Positions 16,557 through 25,779 of a stretch of DNA of 64,000 bases are shown piece after piece. The notes under the pieces were generated by a model. It saw nothing but the letters and a program-made list of their open reading frames with translations, made no database searches and had not been told where the DNA came from. Location: NCBI GenBank assembly GCA_036343175.1, contig JAZASR010000001.1:62001-126000 (forward strand), written 5' to 3'. Every line of letters begins with the position of its first letter. The stretch's first letter is position 1. The position numbers and the translations under genes are program-made. This DNA comes from JAEEJA01 sp036343175 (GTDB lineage: Bacteria > Bacillota > Clostridia > Lachnospirales > Lachnospiraceae).

Positions 16557-17750
16557 ATGATAGCAAAGAAAATGGTAAAGTACGTTGAGGGCAACTCCGT
16601 TATCCGCGCCATGTTCGAGGAAGGTAAGAATATGGCTGAGAAGTACGGTGCAGAGAACGTTTATGATTTCAGTCTCGGCAATCCGAGCGTTGAGCCGCCT
16701 GAGAGCGTTGCTAAAAAGATAAAGGAAATACTTGATACTAAAGCGCCTAATTATGTGCATGGCTACATGAGCAACGCAGGATACGAAGAAGTAAGGGACA
16801 AGATGGCCTGCCACATAAAGAATACATTTGGTACTTCTGCTGCGGCAAAGAATATCATCATGACTGTAGGCGCTGCCGGCGGTCTTAACATAATGCTCAA
16901 GACATTGCTTGATCCCGGCGATGAGGTAATAGTATTTGCGCCATATTTTGTTGAATACAATAATTATATAGCCAACTATGACGGCGTTGTCGTAAAGATA
17001 GCCCCTAATCCTCCTTCATTCCACCCAGATCTTGATGAATTTGAAAAGAAGATCACAGCAAAAACAAAGGCTGTTATAGTTAATAATCCCAACAACCCGA
17101 CAGGTGTTATCTACAGTGAGGATACAGTTAAAAAGATGGCTGATATCCTTGTAAATAAGGAAAAGGAGTTCGGCACATCCATCTATCTTATTTCGGATGA
17201 GCCTTACAGGGAGCTTGCATTTGACGGTGCAGAAGTCCCTTATTTACCAAACTATTATCACAATGCCATCGTCGGATATTCATACAGCAAATCGCTTTCG
17301 CTTCCAGGTGAGCGTATCGGATACGTATTCATACCGGACAGCGTTGATGACTGCGATAATGTGATAACCGCAGCTACGATTGCTAACAGGATCATAGGCT
17401 TTGTAAACGCGCCTTCTCTTATGCAGCTTGCAGTCGGTGAGTGCGTTGAGGAGAAAACAAATATCGCTGCATATGATGAGAACAGAAAGCTCCTTTATGA
17501 AAGCCTTACAGACATGGGCTTCGAGGTCGTAAAACCTGAAGGCGCCTTTTACTTATGGCTCAAGGCTCCTATAGAAAATGACAGCGAGTTTTCAGCAAAG
17601 GCCAAGGAGTATAACCTTCTCCTGGTTCCGGGTTCGTCATTTGCAGGTCCCGGTTATGTGCGCATAGCATATTGTGTATCCAATGACATGATAAGAAAAA
17701 GCCTGTCGGCATTCCGGAAACTTGCTGATTATTACGGCCTTCATAAATGA
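16557..17750 (+). CDS. Pyridoxal-phosphate aminotransferase, AspC class I/II
   Basis: The ~397-residue fold-type I aminotransferase resembles aspartate or aromatic aminotransferases of clostridia. Visible features are the substrate segment FSLGNPS, NNPNNPTG (the Asn that contacts PLP), SDEPYRE, and the PLP lysine in SYSKSLSLPGERIGY; a C-terminal Arg lies in GYVRIAYC. It probably transfers an amino group between an amino acid and 2-oxoglutarate in the cytosol; the substrate cannot be fixed. ATG occurs at both 16554 and 16557. The second has the better spacing from GGGAGG; an earlier GTG at 16536 precedes the site. It is separated from hisC by a repeat-containing spacer. Confidence 0.88.
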   Translation: MIAKKMVKYVEGNSVIRAMFEEGKNMAEKYGAENVYDFSLGNPSVEPPESVAKKIKEILDTKAPNYVHGYMSNAGYEEVRDKMACHIKNTFGTSAAAKNIIMTVGAAGGLNIMLKTLLDPGDEVIVFAPYFVEYNNYIANYDGVVVKIAPNPPSFHPDLDEFEKKITAKTKAVIVNNPNNPTGVIYSEDTVKKMADILVNKEKEFGTSIYLISDEPYRELAFDGAEVPYLPNYYHNAIVGYSYSKSLSLPGERIGYVFIPDSVDDCDNVITAATIANRIIGFVNAPSLMQLAVGECVEEKTNIAAYDENRKLLYESLTDMGFEVVKPEGAFYLWLKAPIENDSEFSAKAKEYNLLLVPGSSFAGPGYVRIAYCVSNDMIRKSLSAFRKLADYYGLHK

Positions 17751-17753
17751 TGC

Positions 17754-17873
17754 AGCTGTCAGGATAATATCGTAATATGGTACTGATAACGTCAGTTTCA
17801 TTATGATAGTAATAGCTGTCATGGCAATATCGTAATATGGTATCTATAATGTCAGTTTCATAATGAAGATCAG
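17754..17873 (+). repeat. Two tandem 60-nt imperfect repeats
   Basis: AGCTGTCAGGATAATATCG... (17754-17813) and AGCTGTCATGGCAATATCG... (17814-17873) are adjacent units of exactly 60 nt. The core ATATCGTAATATGGTA is identical in both, and CAGTTTCAT is shared. About four in five positions match. They lie between the two aminotransferase genes, upstream of hisC. No coding or RNA-family match is seen. Confidence 0.85.
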
Positions 17874-17923
17874 AATATACACACCCGGACACATTTTTAA
17901 GCGCCGGGTCAGAGGAAATATTA

Positions 17924-18982
17924 ATGCTAGAAGAAAATTTCAGATCGGTCGTTCCCTACACGCCCGGTGAACAGCCTCAGGATAAAGACGTCATAAAGCT
18001 TAACACCAATGAGAATCCTTATCCTCCTTCACCCCTTGCAGCAAAGGCTATAAGTGAATTTGATGCGGACACTTTAAGACTCTATCCTGATCCTGCATCC
18101 ACTGACCTGGTTAATGCGATCGCGGAAACTTATAATGTAAGCCCGGATATGGTATACACAGGAGTCGGTTCAGACGACGTACTTGCGCTTTCCTTCCTTA
18201 CATTCTTTAATTCAGGAAGACCTGTGCTTTTCCCGGACATCACCTACTCATTTTATACTGTATGGACGGATCTTTTCCGGATACCGTACGAACAGCTTCC
18301 TTTAAAAGAGGATCTCTCGATCGAACCTGAGGCTTATATGAACAGGAAGAACGGCGGCATAGTCCTTGCCAACCCTAATGCTCCGACAGGCCTGTACCTT
18401 GCTGATGAGTACGTTGAAAAGATCGCGGCAGCAAACCCGGGATCCGTGGTCATAATAGATGAGGCATACGCAGACTTTGCGGACAGCAATTCTTTAGGCC
18501 TGGTAAGTAAATATGAGAACGTCATAGTGGTCAGGACATTTTCAAAGTCCAGATCCATGGCCGGATTGAGAATAGGGTATGCAATAGGATGTCCGAAGCT
18601 CATAAAAGCCCTGAACGACGTCCGCTATTCATTCAATTCATATCCTATGACAAGGGTATCGCAGGCAGCGGGTGCAGCAGTTCTTAAGGACAATGACTAC
18701 TTTGAAGAGACAGTAAAGAAGATAAAAGCGACACGTGAATGGACAAAGAAGGCCCTCAGAGAACTTGGATTTACATTCCCTGACTCAAAGACAAATTTTA
18801 TATTTGCCTCTCCTCCTGAGGGCGGTAAGAATGCAAATGAGCTCTTTTTGGAACTTAAGAAAAGAAGGATATATGTCCGCCATTTCAACGGAGAACGGGT
18901 TGAAGACGGCTTGAGGATCACCATCGGCACTGATCGGCAGATGAAGCAGTTCATAGATGTACTTAAGGAGCTTTTATCATGA
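17924..18982 (+). CDS. hisC: Histidinol-phosphate aminotransferase
   Basis: The 352-residue protein matches HisC: LNTNENPYPPSP at residues ~24-35, LYPDP, GVGSDDVL, ANPNAPTG, IDEAYADF, the PLP lysine in RTFSKSRSMAGLRIGYA, and LRITIGT near the end. It converts imidazole acetol phosphate and glutamate to histidinol phosphate in histidine synthesis. It is outside a his operon here. Its stop overlaps the start of plsC by 4 bases (ATGA). Some clostridial homologues act on aromatic precursors as well, so dual use is possible. Confidence 0.9.
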   Translation: MLEENFRSVVPYTPGEQPQDKDVIKLNTNENPYPPSPLAAKAISEFDADTLRLYPDPASTDLVNAIAETYNVSPDMVYTGVGSDDVLALSFLTFFNSGRPVLFPDITYSFYTVWTDLFRIPYEQLPLKEDLSIEPEAYMNRKNGGIVLANPNAPTGLYLADEYVEKIAAANPGSVVIIDEAYADFADSNSLGLVSKYENVIVVRTFSKSRSMAGLRIGYAIGCPKLIKALNDVRYSFNSYPMTRVSQAAGAAVLKDNDYFEETVKKIKATREWTKKALRELGFTFPDSKTNFIFASPPEGGKNANELFLELKKRRIYVRHFNGERVEDGLRITIGTDRQMKQFIDVLKELLS

Positions 18983-19707
18983 GAACTATCATTATCATGC
19001 TTTGCATAATCATATTCTATGTGATATGCATAATCCTTTTTCCGGCAGGATGGCTCATCGGCCTCTTCGATAAGAGAATGAAACACGCCTACAGCCAGAC
19101 GATCATCCGGTTTATGTTCAGACTCATCTTACTTTTAGGAGGGGTCAGGGTCACGGTCAAAGGACGCGAAAATATACTGACTGACCGTTCAGCCCTTTAT
19201 ACATTCAACCACAGGGGCTTTTTCGATATCATAGTCGGATATGTAACAGGACCTGATCTCATGCTTTATGTAGCAAAGAAGGAGCTTGGCCATGTACCCC
19301 TTATATCCAGGTGGATGAGATACATGCACTGCCTCTTCCTTGACAGAAAGGACCTTAAAAAAGGCATGCAGATGATAAAGGATGGCATAGGTCTTTTGAA
19401 GGACGGCTATAATGTGTTCATTGCGCCTGAGGGAACAAGATCCAAAACTTCTGAAATGGGACCGTTTCACGAGGGGAGCTTCAGGCTTGCCACAAAGTCG
19501 GGATGCCCGGTCATTCCTGTAGCTATCAATAATACAGACGAGGTTTTTGAAAAACATCTGCCCTGGGTCCATAAGACTCACGTGGTCATCGAGTATCTGC
19601 CGGCAATATACATGGAAGACCTCGATAAGGAAGAGATGAAGCATCTGAGCGTACGAGTCCGCAATATCATCGACGCAAAGGTGAAGGAGAATTCAGCGCT
19701 CGTCTGA
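18979..19707 (+). CDS. plsC: 1-acyl-sn-glycerol-3-phosphate acyltransferase
   Basis: The 242-residue membrane-anchored acyltransferase has N-terminal hydrophobic segments (residues ~3-25 and ~38-52). The NHxxxxD catalytic motif is present as FNHRGFFD, and the substrate motif as FIAPEGTRSK. A third conserved block is PVIPVAINN. It acylates lysophosphatidic acid to phosphatidic acid in phospholipid synthesis. It is translationally coupled to hisC, although the two pathways are not linked in an obvious way. Confidence 0.9.
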   Translation: MRTIIIMLCIIIFYVICIILFPAGWLIGLFDKRMKHAYSQTIIRFMFRLILLLGGVRVTVKGRENILTDRSALYTFNHRGFFDIIVGYVTGPDLMLYVAKKELGHVPLISRWMRYMHCLFLDRKDLKKGMQMIKDGIGLLKDGYNVFIAPEGTRSKTSEMGPFHEGSFRLATKSGCPVIPVAINNTDEVFEKHLPWVHKTHVVIEYLPAIYMEDLDKEEMKHLSVRVRNIIDAKVKENSALV

Positions 19708-19843
19708 AAGGCGCATTATCATTATTCAGAGAGTAAATATATTTACAGATACAAAAAACATTTATTAAGGCTGCCGGCTGCATTATGAAATGCCCGGGCG
19801 AGACCTCAGAAAAACAGATCACAAAAAGCAGAAAGGAAACATT

Positions 19844-20344
19844 ATGTTATTAAATGGTTTATTGGCAGTCAAGGCAGGGCTCATAGTACTGATAGTAGTA
19901 CTTGTAGTCCTCATCGCAGCAACTGTTGCTCTTACTATCTATGGAAAGAAGCTTCAGAAAAGACAGGCTGAGACACAGCAGCAGATCGAGGCAGCGGCCC
20001 AGAGCATGAAGCTTCTGATCATTGACAAGAAACGTATGAAGATCAAGGATTCAGGACTTCCTCAAATGGTTATCGACCAGACGCCAAAGAGATTCCGCGG
20101 GACCAAGGTGCCTATAGTAAAGGTAAAGGCCGGCCCTAAGGTAATGTCAATGATGTGCGATGAGAAGATCTTCCCTATGATCCCGGTAAAGAAGGAAGTA
20201 AGGGCGAGAGTCAGCGGTATATATATACTTGACGTAAAGGGCATCCATGGAAGCCTTGAAAAGAAGGATGAGAAGCTGTCATTCGGTCAGAGGATGAGAA
20301 TGAGGGCTCTTGATGCGGTAAATAACGTAGGAAAGAAGAAATAA
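19844..20344 (+). CDS. Small membrane-anchored protein of unknown function
   Basis: The 166-residue protein is not recognised. Residues ~8-33 form one strong membrane helix (VLIVVLVVLIAATVALTIY). A short charged coiled-coil stretch follows (KKLQKRQAETQQQIEAAA), then a basic, globular region with PIVKVKAGPKVMSMMCD. The ATG at 19844 follows GAAAGGAAA; the frame is open upstream to 19790, but without a site. Between plsC and a class A PBP, it may belong to the cell envelope. No function is assigned. Confidence 0.75.
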   Translation: MLLNGLLAVKAGLIVLIVVLVVLIAATVALTIYGKKLQKRQAETQQQIEAAAQSMKLLIIDKKRMKIKDSGLPQMVIDQTPKRFRGTKVPIVKVKAGPKVMSMMCDEKIFPMIPVKKEVRARVSGIYILDVKGIHGSLEKKDEKLSFGQRMRMRALDAVNNVGKKK

Positions 20345-20476
20345 TTCCATAATTTTTAATATGGAAAATATTTGCAGCGGACAGACGAAATGTCATGCCC
20401 GGAATATAAATAAGACAGTAAACATGAGTATTAATGGATCATTCGATCAGGCAGAAAGCAGCAGGTAACGGAAGCT

Positions 20477-23317
20477 ATGGATGAGAACAATAGAAGAAGG
20501 CCGGTCCGCAGAGACAGTTCATCAGATTCTTATGAGGATGAGATTGTAAATTCTATTGATAAGAATCTTCAAAGGATGTACAGCGAAGAAAATATCGAAG
20601 ACATAATTCCGAAAAACAGGACATCAGGCGGAAGAAGTTCTGCCGGCAGCCGCAAGGGTTCATCGGGAACAAGAGGAGGTGCATCCGGCAGCCGCAAGGT
20701 TTCATCGGTAACAAGAGGAGACGCAGCCGGCAGGCGCAGCACTTCAGCATCAGGCGGACAGAGAAGTATACGCAGCTCAGCAGGAGATGAAAGCCGGAAG
20801 GGCACAGTTTCCCGCGGCAGGACAGATGAAGAAAAAAACGGAAAAATAAGCGCAGCAGGTTCTTCAGTTTCCGGAGATCGCAAAAGCAGGACCGGCTCAG
20901 CGGCCGGCGGCAAAGGAAAAAATGATCCGGCTGTGAAGACATCCGGAGATAAGGCGTCTGGCAAAAAGGGAAAGAAGAAAAAGAAGCATAAGAAATTCTG
21001 GATGGGCGTGAAGATATTCTTCCTGCTCATATTAATAGCCATACTTGTCGCGATATTTGTATTCTATCATAAATATGGAAAGACCATACTTCAATGGCAG
21101 AAAGAAGCCAAAGAGACCATCGCCGGCACGACAGAGGAAACTTTTACATCCGATCAGTCGTCTATTATATATGCGTCCGATAAGACCAGGATCGCGGAGC
21201 TTAAAGGCGATAAAGATTCATATTATCTGACATTTGATAAGATTCCGGACAATGTTAAAAATGCTTTCATAGATACCGAAGACAGAACATTCTATGAGCA
21301 TAAGGGAATAGATATGAAAGCAATATTCTCTGCCGGTATCCAGCTGATCAGATCGAAGCTCACCCATACGGATATCCAGCGAGGCGGCTCTACCATTACC
21401 CAGCAGCTGGCAAAGACAGAATTCCTATATCCTCAGCAGACCTATGAAAGGAAGATCCGTGAGATATTCCTTGCCATGGAGATGGAGAAAAAGTATTCCA
21501 AGAAGCAGATACTTGAGTTCTACATCAACAACGTCTACTTCATGAACGGCTATTATGGAATAGAAGCTGCATCCAGAGGATATTTTTCAAAGAAGTCACA
21601 GGAGCTTGACCTGGCTCAGACTGCTTTTCTCTGTTCCATACCTAACAGTCCGACATATTATGATCCTTTAAAGCATTATGACCATGTCGTAGAGCGTAAG
21701 AACAGGATCCTGAAAGAAATGTATGAACAGAAGTCCATTACAGAATCGGAATACCAGGAGGCTCTGAATGAAAAAGTAAAGCTCAAGCGTGAGCATAAGC
21801 TGAAGCTTGAGAACTATATGACTACCTTTGCTGTACATTGCGCAACAGAGGCCCTTATGAGCAATGACGGCTTCGAGTTCCGAAACAGCTTCTCAAGCGA
21901 TGCCGACAGGACTGCATATCAGGACTCTTATGACGAGCTTTATAACCAGATCAAGAATTCGCTGTATTCCAATGGATATAAGATATATACTTCCTTAAAT
22001 AAAAAGAAGCAGAACACGCTGCAGAAAACTATCGACAATGCCCTTTCAGCCTTCACTGACAAGGATAAAGGGATATACAAATTCCAGAGCGCAGCTACCT
22101 GTATCGATAATAAGACAGGAAGGGTCGTAGCTATAGTTGGCGGGAGATCCCAGAGCAGAAGCACAGGATATACCCTTAACCGCGCTTATCAGTCATACAG
22201 ACAGCCAGGATCTTCTTTCAAGCCTATCGCAGTATATACGCCTGCTCTTGAAAGAGGCTACAATCCCAATACTATCGTAGATGACTCTGAGATAGAGGAC
22301 GGACCGCAGGATGCTGACGGCAGGTTCTTAGGAAAGATGACCCTGCGTACTGCAGTTGAGAAGTCAAGAAATGCAGTTGCCTGGAGGATCTTTGAGGAGC
22401 TTACCCCTCAGGTCGGATTGAGCTATCCGATAAATATGGACTTCAGAGGTCTGACATCTGCGGATTTTATACCCGCAGCTTCTATCGGCGGTCTGACCCA
22501 CGGTGTCACGACTACGAATATGGCTTCTGCCTATGCAACCATAGAAAATGGAGGAGTATTCAGAACTCCGACATGTATAGTCAGAATAAAGGATTCACAT
22601 GGAAATACAGTAGTAACACCGACACAGTCTATCAAGGCAAAGAACATTTATCTTACTGATGCTGCTCACATGATGACAGACATCCTTCAGGGCGTTCTGA
22701 TCCGCGGTACTGCGGCAGGACATGCCATACCAGGTATGTCATGCGCAGGAAAGACAGGAACCACGAACGATCATAAAGATGGCTGGTTCTGCGGTTTCAC
22801 GCCATATTATACGACTTCAGTATGGGTCGGATATGATAACCCTGTATCCGTATATGGCCTGTCCGGCGCATCTTATCCATTGAGCATCTGGCAGACATAC
22901 ATGACAGAGATCCACCAGGGACTAACTAATGTCGAGTTCGACTTAAGCACTGAGAATGGTCCGTATCCGGAGGTATCTTTAACACCTCTGCCAACTGAGA
23001 CTGCGGCGGAAAAGACACTTGATCCTGACGCGCTTGGACCTGATGCGACTACAGAGGTAATCGATGACGGCGGTCAGGTTGATAATGGGACAGATAATGG
23101 CGGTACGCGGGGAGATAACGGACTTCCTTCTGAAGTGACGACCCCGGTTCCTTCTTCAGGAGGAACAGATAATGGCGCAGGAGGAGATAACGGTACTCAG
23201 AACGGTGGAGGGACTAACGAGAATACCAACAACGGTGCAAATGGCGGTGCCGGCGGCAATACTCAGGTAGACGGCGGAACAGGTGATACCGGAGAAACTG
23301 TTGAAACCGCTCCATAA
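20477..23317 (+). CDS. Class A penicillin-binding protein (PBP1A-like)
   Basis: This bifunctional peptidoglycan synthase has 946 residues. A long Ser/Gly/Arg/Lys-rich cytoplasmic N-terminus (~170 residues) precedes a membrane helix at ~175-197. The GT51 transglycosylase follows, with its catalytic Glu in DTEDRTFYEHKG (~263) and GGSTITQQLAK (~302). The transpeptidase has S579-S-F-K582, the SRN motif, and K759-T-G. The C-terminal ~110 residues are Gly/Asn/Asp/Thr-rich and probably extend into the wall. The N- and C-terminal low-complexity tails are longer than in Bacillus PonA. Confidence 0.93.
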   Translation: MDENNRRRPVRRDSSSDSYEDEIVNSIDKNLQRMYSEENIEDIIPKNRTSGGRSSAGSRKGSSGTRGGASGSRKVSSVTRGDAAGRRSTSASGGQRSIRSSAGDESRKGTVSRGRTDEEKNGKISAAGSSVSGDRKSRTGSAAGGKGKNDPAVKTSGDKASGKKGKKKKKHKKFWMGVKIFFLLILIAILVAIFVFYHKYGKTILQWQKEAKETIAGTTEETFTSDQSSIIYASDKTRIAELKGDKDSYYLTFDKIPDNVKNAFIDTEDRTFYEHKGIDMKAIFSAGIQLIRSKLTHTDIQRGGSTITQQLAKTEFLYPQQTYERKIREIFLAMEMEKKYSKKQILEFYINNVYFMNGYYGIEAASRGYFSKKSQELDLAQTAFLCSIPNSPTYYDPLKHYDHVVERKNRILKEMYEQKSITESEYQEALNEKVKLKREHKLKLENYMTTFAVHCATEALMSNDGFEFRNSFSSDADRTAYQDSYDELYNQIKNSLYSNGYKIYTSLNKKKQNTLQKTIDNALSAFTDKDKGIYKFQSAATCIDNKTGRVVAIVGGRSQSRSTGYTLNRAYQSYRQPGSSFKPIAVYTPALERGYNPNTIVDDSEIEDGPQDADGRFLGKMTLRTAVEKSRNAVAWRIFEELTPQVGLSYPINMDFRGLTSADFIPAASIGGLTHGVTTTNMASAYATIENGGVFRTPTCIVRIKDSHGNTVVTPTQSIKAKNIYLTDAAHMMTDILQGVLIRGTAAGHAIPGMSCAGKTGTTNDHKDGWFCGFTPYYTTSVWVGYDNPVSVYGLSGASYPLSIWQTYMTEIHQGLTNVEFDLSTENGPYPEVSLTPLPTETAAEKTLDPDALGPDATTEVIDDGGQVDNGTDNGGTRGDNGLPSEVTTPVPSSGGTDNGAGGDNGTQNGGGTNENTNNGANGGAGGNTQVDGGTGDTGETVETAP
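20643..20726 (+). repeat. 42-nt tandem duplication inside PBP gene
   Basis: CCGGCAGCCGCAAGG starts both units (20643-20684 and 20685-20726). They encode two 14-residue repeats, GSRKGSSGTRGGAS-like, in the basic cytoplasmic tail. Confidence 0.8.
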
Positions 23318-23330
23318 GAGGACAGAGGAT

Positions 23331-23774
23331 ATGGAATTCAGACCTGAAAAGAAGATGAACAAAGTTAAAATGTGCAGAGTATGCGGAAGAATACTTCCTG
23401 ATGGTTATCAGAAGGATATCTGCATTTTCTGTGAGGAGAACGAGCTCTTTGATCAGATAAGGGATTATATAAGAAAGAACGATGTCGATGAAAGGGCAGT
23501 TGCTGATCATTTTAATATACCTGTTGGCAAGGTAAAGAGATGGATCAGGGAAGGCCGCATCGAATATAAGAATGAGAAGATCCACGTCAGCAATGACAAA
23601 GTCTGCAGGATATGCGGCAAGCCGGTACTTACAGGGGACCTTTGTCCGCAGTGCGAGATGCTTCAAAAGGTTGAGATCATCGCGGAGGCAAAAAAGAAGA
23701 AGCTTGAATCAGAGCCTAAGAAAAAGCATAACGGCATCAGCAGAGTCGACAGCGGGCTGAGGATAAACCGCTGA
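23331..23774 (+). CDS. Zinc-ribbon/HTH protein related to YvyF (TIGR03826-like)
   Basis: The 147-residue protein has two CxxC pairs near the N-terminus (CRVC, CIFC). A helical segment ends in VGKVKRWIREGRIEYK, and a second zinc ribbon follows (CRICG, CPQC). A basic tail closes it. The first part resembles the YvyF/flagellar-operon protein family, in which a zinc motif precedes the 'WIREGRI' recognition helix. Relatives sit near flgM in Bacillus, but no flagellar genes are visible here. The start at 23331 follows GACAGAGG; the longer frame from 23283 overlaps the PBP end. Confidence 0.6.
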   Translation: MEFRPEKKMNKVKMCRVCGRILPDGYQKDICIFCEENELFDQIRDYIRKNDVDERAVADHFNIPVGKVKRWIREGRIEYKNEKIHVSNDKVCRICGKPVLTGDLCPQCEMLQKVEIIAEAKKKKLESEPKKKHNGISRVDSGLRINR

Positions 23775-23829
23775 CGGATCACTTGATATACAGTCAGCTT
23801 AAGGATAGGATGATTGGAGACATAAAGCC

Positions 23830-24501
23830 ATGGATACAATTAAAAGGTTATTAAAAGGGGATAAAAAGACCAGAACTGCCTTTCTTATCATTTCGGCCCT
23901 GCTGGTTATAGCCATATATGCCTGGGGATTCTCCGTAAAGGTCTCTTCATTTTCAAAGAAGAGTGCCGCCGGAAACACGCCGGCCGGTAATCAGACTGAA
24001 AGCCGGACTGTTTCTGATAAAGGTGGTTCTTCCTCTTCAGGGACTTTAACTTCAGGCTCCGATCAGGCAGACCCGGAAAGCTCTTCTAATGAAGGGCCGT
24101 CAGATACACAGGATGCAGGATCTTCAGATACAGACAGCATAGCTTCATCTATTATGTCGGAAGTTAAATTCGATACGGAGCTTTCCGAGACTGATAAGTC
24201 AATAGCTATAGCAATGCTCAGCGTATCAGAGGATTCGAATGTATCCATGTACATGGGTGATGGTTCATTTGCCGATACAGTCATAGTCGTAGAGTCAAAA
24301 GATGAGGAAACGGCGGTTAAGGATGAGAGAAGCATCAGGGCATATCTTAAAGATGTCAAAGCCTCATTCAGGGACTATGAACCAAAGGAAGCTGAAAAGA
24401 TGAATGGAGCTGTTATCGTAAGGAACGGCGCTTTAACAGCAGCAGTGGTGGCAGGTGACAAGAAAGGCGCTGCAGCGGCAGTTAAGAAAGCTCTTAAATA
24501 A
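23830..24501 (+). CDS. DUF4358 membrane protein
   Basis: The 223-residue protein has one N-terminal membrane helix (residues ~17-35), a Ser/Gly/Asp-rich linker of ~70 residues, and a C-terminal domain fitting DUF4358 (DSNVSMYMGDGSFADTVIVV, then a helix and VVAGDKKGAAAAVKKAL). The function is unknown. In clostridia such genes lie beside DHHW and MBOAT genes, as here, so it is presumably an extracytoplasmic helper of polymer O-acylation. ATG 23830 is close to GATTGGAGA. Confidence 0.75.
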   Translation: MDTIKRLLKGDKKTRTAFLIISALLVIAIYAWGFSVKVSSFSKKSAAGNTPAGNQTESRTVSDKGGSSSSGTLTSGSDQADPESSSNEGPSDTQDAGSSDTDSIASSIMSEVKFDTELSETDKSIAIAMLSVSEDSNVSMYMGDGSFADTVIVVESKDEETAVKDERSIRAYLKDVKASFRDYEPKEAEKMNGAVIVRNGALTAAVVAGDKKGAAAAVKKALK

Positions 24502-24525
24502 TAAAAAGAAAAGCAGGGGATAAGG

Positions 24526-25722
24526 TTGAAGATCAATGGTAAATTATTAGGAGCAGTCATGCTCCTGAGCGTGGCTATGCTTGCAGGATGCGGCAATACG
24601 TCAGGGCTTGGCAGTACATCAGGGACGGGTACAGATCAGTCAATGACTGCATCGTCCGCAGATGGCAGTACTGAGAGCTCATCTGATTCCGGAGATGTCT
24701 CATCAGCAGGAGGCGCATCGTCGTCATCAGATCCTGAAAGTTCTTCTGACAATAGCGAAAGCAAAGATGATTCTTCTGAAAACACTGATGAAGAGACATA
24801 TGAATATAAGAAGATCCGCGTCAATGCCAGGGTCCATGACTATGGAAATATAGTGACCGTAGGAAGATCCGGCTACGAGCTTTATTCTTATGTTCCGTCC
24901 GATGCAAAGACATATGCGGCAGTCATCAATAAGTTTGCAAGGTCGCTTGATGGTATTTCTGACGTTTACAATATATTGATCCCAACAAGTACGGGAGTCG
25001 TTTTCCCCGATAATAAGCTTAAGGAGATAAACTCTTCCGACCAGAAGAAGGCAATCGATAACATATACGGCATGATAGACGACAGCGTCAATAAGGTGCC
25101 TATCGTAGATCGTCTGCTTGCTCACAGGACAGAATATGTCTATTTCAGGACCGATCATCATTGGACAGCCCTCGGAGCTTATTATGCATATCAGAAGTAT
25201 GCTGAAGCAGCAGGTCTTACAGTGCATGATCTGTCAGAGTACAGGCAGGAGACATTCAAAGGATTCACAGGTTCGTTTTCAACCGATACAAAGGATCCTA
25301 AGCTCAAGGCTGACAAGGTAACAGCTTATCATCCTATTGATGAGGATCAGGAAAAGCTTGTCTATACCAATAAAGACAATGTGAAGGTAAAGTGGCATAT
25401 TATAAGCAATGGCAATGAATATTCACCTGTATTCAAGTACCTTTGCTTTATAGGCGGTGACAATCCATTGACAACTGTAACAAACTCGTCAGGGAATGCG
25501 GAAAAAGATACCTGTATACTTGTAAAAGAGTCATTCGGCAACTGTTTTGCCCCATTTCTTTTTGATGAGTATAAAAAGGTCTATATAGTCGACTACAGGT
25601 ATTACAATGGAAGCGTGGTAAAGCTTGCAAAGAAAGTAAATGCAGACGACGTGATATTTCTGAATAATATTTCAATGACAAGAAACTCTTATCTTATCGG
25701 TCAGCTGGCTAAGAGAGGTTAG
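24526..25722 (+). CDS. DHHW-family lipoprotein (O-acylation partner)
   Basis: The 398-residue lipoprotein starts with TTG at 24526, preceded by AGGGGATAAGG. The signal has lipobox MLAGC at ~22-23. A Ser/Asp-rich linker follows, then an SGNH/AlgX-like domain with the family motif D210-H-H-W213. KESFGN near residue 335 is likely another catalytic-loop element. DHHW proteins accompany MBOAT acyltransferases, and AlgX/AlgJ relatives O-acetylate exported polysaccharides. The MBOAT gene follows 57 bases later. Confidence 0.85.
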   Translation: MKINGKLLGAVMLLSVAMLAGCGNTSGLGSTSGTGTDQSMTASSADGSTESSSDSGDVSSAGGASSSSDPESSSDNSESKDDSSENTDEETYEYKKIRVNARVHDYGNIVTVGRSGYELYSYVPSDAKTYAAVINKFARSLDGISDVYNILIPTSTGVVFPDNKLKEINSSDQKKAIDNIYGMIDDSVNKVPIVDRLLAHRTEYVYFRTDHHWTALGAYYAYQKYAEAAGLTVHDLSEYRQETFKGFTGSFSTDTKDPKLKADKVTAYHPIDEDQEKLVYTNKDNVKVKWHIISNGNEYSPVFKYLCFIGGDNPLTTVTNSSGNAEKDTCILVKESFGNCFAPFLFDEYKKVYIVDYRYYNGSVVKLAKKVNADDVIFLNNISMTRNSYLIGQLAKRG

Positions 25723-25779
25723 TGTGAAAATCTTTTTATTAGTCCCTCACTTAAAAGCGCTTTACGCATAGAGGTTAAT

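Noticed and set aside
20553..21042. Minus-strand frames opposite the PBP N-terminus.
   Set aside because: They mirror the Ser/Gly/Arg-rich coding repeat and are not independent genes.
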